64,000 nt of DNA from JARYGU01 sp033795365. Its GTDB lineage: Bacteria > Pseudomonadota > Alphaproteobacteria > Rhizobiales > Rhizobiaceae. The stretch lies in assembly GCA_033795365.1 (NCBI GenBank), contig JARYGU010000014.1:1-64000 (forward strand). The letters are read 5' to 3'. A program made the translations under genes and the position numbers. Positions 62,300-64,000 of this stretch are shown in pieces. The notes beneath the pieces are model-generated. The model had not been told where the DNA came from, searched no databases, and was given only the letters and a program-made list of their open reading frames with translations. Numbering within the stretch: position 1 is the stretch's first letter; every line of letters begins with the position of its first letter.

Positions 62300-63007
62300 A
62301 TGAACCGACCGCTTGTCTCCACCAGCTGGATACTGATCGCGACCTTCGTGCTGGTTGCAGCCCTCATCCCGTTCGATCCGCGCATTTCCGAACGCGCGCA
62401 GGGTCTGCCGGAGGCGATCGTCGTCTTCAACCGGCGCATCACCGATTTCGGCAAATTCGGCTGGATGATCTACGGATCGGGCTTTCTGGTGATCGTCGCC
62501 TATATAGTCCACCGCGTCAGCCAGAACGAAACCCTGGCAGGGCGGGCAAGGACCGCGAGGCGGCTCTTCCTCTATTTCTTCCTGACGATCGGCGCGGCGA
62601 GCGCGCTGGTGCATCTCCTGAAATTCCTAATCGGCCGGGCGCGCCCGGAACTGCTGGTCGATCTCGGAGCCTACAGCCTGACGCCCTTCACCGGCGATAC
62701 TCTCTATGAGAGCTTTCCCTCGGGCCATTCGGCAGCCGTCGGCTCGCTCTTCGGAGCCTTTTCGATGCTGGTGCCGCGCTTGAGGCTCCTATTCCTGGCC
62801 TTTGCGCTGACGATCGGCATCTCGCGGGTGATCGTCGGTGCGCATTATCCGAGCGACGTCGCCGCCGGCCTGCTGCTCGGCCTCTGGACCGCCCTGATGA
62901 TGGCTTTCATCTTCGCGCGGCAGAACTGGCTCTTCCGGCTCGACGAACGCGGCTGGCCGCGGCCGAAGACTATGCTGGAGAGAAAGGCGACGGACCGCGA
63001 GACATGA
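62300..63007 (+). CDS. PAP2-family membrane phosphatase
   Basis: 235-residue integral membrane phosphatase acting on lipid phosphates or undecaprenyl pyrophosphate. The three signature motifs are complete: KFLIGRARP (residues about 107-115), SFPSGHSA (about 138-145) and SRVIVGAHYPSDV (about 175-187) with the catalytic histidines. Five or six hydrophobic segments. ATG 62300 is chosen because AGAGGA lies 6 bases upstream; the ATG at 62285 is in frame but less well placed. Substrate (PgpB-, BacA- or LpxE/F-like) undetermined. Confidence 0.87.
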   Translation: MNRPLVSTSWILIATFVLVAALIPFDPRISERAQGLPEAIVVFNRRITDFGKFGWMIYGSGFLVIVAYIVHRVSQNETLAGRARTARRLFLYFFLTIGAASALVHLLKFLIGRARPELLVDLGAYSLTPFTGDTLYESFPSGHSAAVGSLFGAFSMLVPRLRLLFLAFALTIGISRVIVGAHYPSDVAAGLLLGLWTALMMAFIFARQNWLFRLDERGWPRPKTMLERKATDRET

Positions 63008-63036
63008 AAAACCCGGCGCATGTAGTATGCGCCGGG
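63007..63036 (-). terminator. terminator of the MHS transporter gene
   Basis: CCCGGCGCAT (63012-63021) pairs perfectly with ATGCGCCGGG (63027-63036) with a 5-base loop. On the minus strand it is followed by TTTTT (63011-63007), and it also separates the convergent PAP2 gene. Confidence 0.9.
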
Positions 63037-63061
63037 CCACTTCGAACGCTCGCAGGAGCGA

Positions 63062-64000
63062 TCATTCCATGGTGTGGATGTCGCGGTCCTTGGTCTCCGG
63101 CAGGAAGAGCAGGCCGATGACCAGCGTGATGCCCGCAAAGACGATCGGATACCAGAGGCCGTAATAGATGTCGCCCTGGGCCGCGCTCATCGCGAAGGCC
63201 GTTGCCGGCAGCAGGCCGCCGAACCAGCCGTTGCCGATATGATAGGGCAGCGACATGCCGGTGTAGCGGATGCGGGTCGGGAAGAGCTCAACCAGCAGGG
63301 CCGCGATCGGGCCGTAGACCATCGTCACATAGATGACGAGGACGGTCAGCACGGCGATGATCGTGATCCATTTGACGGCAGCGGGATCCGCGACCATGGC
63401 AAAGGCGCCGCCGCCTGCGATCGTATAGACCGGCACTCCGGTGGCACCGGCAGCCTCCTCCTGCGTCAGGAGCTTCGCCGCGACGAGCTGGTCGGCCGAC
63501 ATGGTCTCGCTTTCGCCGGCACGGATCGCGGCGGCGTCGAGGCCCAGCTCCGGATTGGCGGCGACGAAGGCGTCGAGCTTGGAATCCGGCACCTTGGCCG
63601 GACGGCGCATCAGCGGATAGCCGGCATCGTGAAGCGCTATGTTCGCCTGCTTTTCGAAGGCTGCGTTCTGAGCCGTCGCCTGTGCGCCTGCGGCGACCGC
63701 ATCATAGCTGCTGATCGTCGTTTCGCCGATCTGCACCGTCGCGGGGCTGCCTGCGGCGCCTGTCGTCACGACGTCGTAGGGCACCGAATTTTTCGTCAGG
63801 AAGGCGGTGGCTATGTCGCAGGACGTGGTGAACTTCGCTGTGCCCGTCGGGTTGAACTGGAACTTGCAGTCGCCCGGAGCGGCAGTGACCGTGGCACGGA
63901 CGGTATCCTGCGCCTGTGCGAGCGCCGGATTGCCGGCCCAGGTCAGCGCCTTGAACAGCGGGAAGTAGGTGAGCATGGCGAGAAGCAGCCCGGCCATGAT
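63062..64000 (-). CDS. MHS-type MFS transporter with a large inserted loop (N-terminus beyond window)
   Basis: The 3' part of a metabolite:H+ symporter-type MFS gene; the start is right of the window. Near the left of the visible protein is LLLAMLTYFPLFKALTWAGNP, and the last third has TM segments VKWITIIAVLTVLVIYVTMVYGP and ALLVELFPTRIRYTGMSLPYHIG, the MHS C-terminal signature, ending in PETKDRDIHTME. Between them lies a roughly 170-residue Ala/Thr-rich hydrophilic insertion with two cysteines (GDCKF, TSCDI), presumably periplasmic. Substrate unknown. Confidence 0.85.
   Translation of the reverse strand: MMAGLLLAMLTYFPLFKALTWAGNPALAQAQDTVRATVTAAPGDCKFQFNPTGTAKFTTSCDIATAFLTKNSVPYDVVTTGAAGSPATVQIGETTISSYDAVAAGAQATAQNAAFEKQANIALHDAGYPLMRRPAKVPDSKLDAFVAANPELGLDAAAIRAGESETMSADQLVAAKLLTQEEAAGATGVPVYTIAGGGAFAMVADPAAVKWITIIAVLTVLVIYVTMVYGPIAALLVELFPTRIRYTGMSLPYHIGNGWFGGLLPATAFAMSAAQGDIYYGLWYPIVFAGITLVIGLLFLPETKDRDIHTME

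Noticed and set aside
1..64000. CRISPR arrays, insertion sequences, integrases, phage genes, replication origin
   Set aside because: No spaced direct-repeat arrays, transposase or integrase motifs, or DnaA-box clusters were seen; the only dispersed repeat is the two-copy palindromic element.

Overview
The window is a dense, GC-rich bacterial chromosome segment with the gene content of a Rhizobiaceae alphaproteobacterium, most like Sinorhizobium/Ensifer. The pointers are a roughly 2,830-residue cyclic beta-1,2-glucan synthase (NdvB/ChvB type), an aerobic cobF-cobM corrin cluster, an alphaproteobacterial GAAC-N7-GAAC LexA box before imuA-imuB-dnaE2, an Irr-type iron box before bfd-bfr, the rplU-rpmA/obg-proB-proA-nadD-rsfS-rlmH block, and two copies of a rhizobial-style intergenic palindromic repeat. 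I see no prophage, transposase, CRISPR array or plasmid functions, and the DNA looks like core chromosome with catabolic modules. Species assignment is inference.

Layout. 1-4900: leuD (cut by the left edge), a small membrane protein, a CoA-ester lyase with a DUF1737 protein, a zincin-like metallopeptidase, the iron-storage pair bfd-bfr, a DUF3830-like protein and rppH. 4879-16484, mostly minus strand: divergent polysaccharide deacetylase, ctpA, an EnvC-like protein, rlmH, rsfS, nadD, proA, proB, obg and two GNAT acetyltransferases, with one plus-strand endonuclease/exonuclease/phosphatase-family gene inserted next to obg. 16605-17711: rpmA, rplU and a tRNA-Ser(CGA). 17845-24698: a methyltransferase, then the LexA-controlled mutagenesis cassette imuA-imuB-dnaE2.

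24699-40242 is amino-acid, polyamine and one-carbon catabolism: purU behind a leader that looks like an attenuator or riboswitch, puuB-puuA, a GntR-SDR-DadA-like operon, an Lrp regulator with a lysine 6-dehydrogenase-like gene, amaB-lysR-amaA (lysine/pipecolate degradation), and a divergent MFS pump/AraC regulator pair.

40400-51900 is vitamin B12: cobF-G-H-I-J, cobK on the opposite strand, cobL-cobM, the B12-dependent methionine synthase metH, and upstream of metH a cobalamin riboswitch whose first downstream frame is an unrecognised 71-residue ORF with a hairpin over its ribosome-binding region. 52336-64000: ndvB, leuB, a PAP2 phosphatase and the 3' part of an MHS-type transporter running off the right edge.

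How the parts connect. The cob genes make the cofactor that MetH uses, and the riboswitch is a B12 sensor beside MetH. The lysine 6-dehydrogenase and AmaA products converge on the AmaB substrate. PuuA/PuuB take putrescine through gamma-glutamyl intermediates. The most interesting signals are the B12 riboswitch with its unknown small ORF, the purU leader with two mutually exclusive hairpins, cobK lying antisense inside the cob operon, and the repeat element that supplies the stop codon of two unrelated genes.
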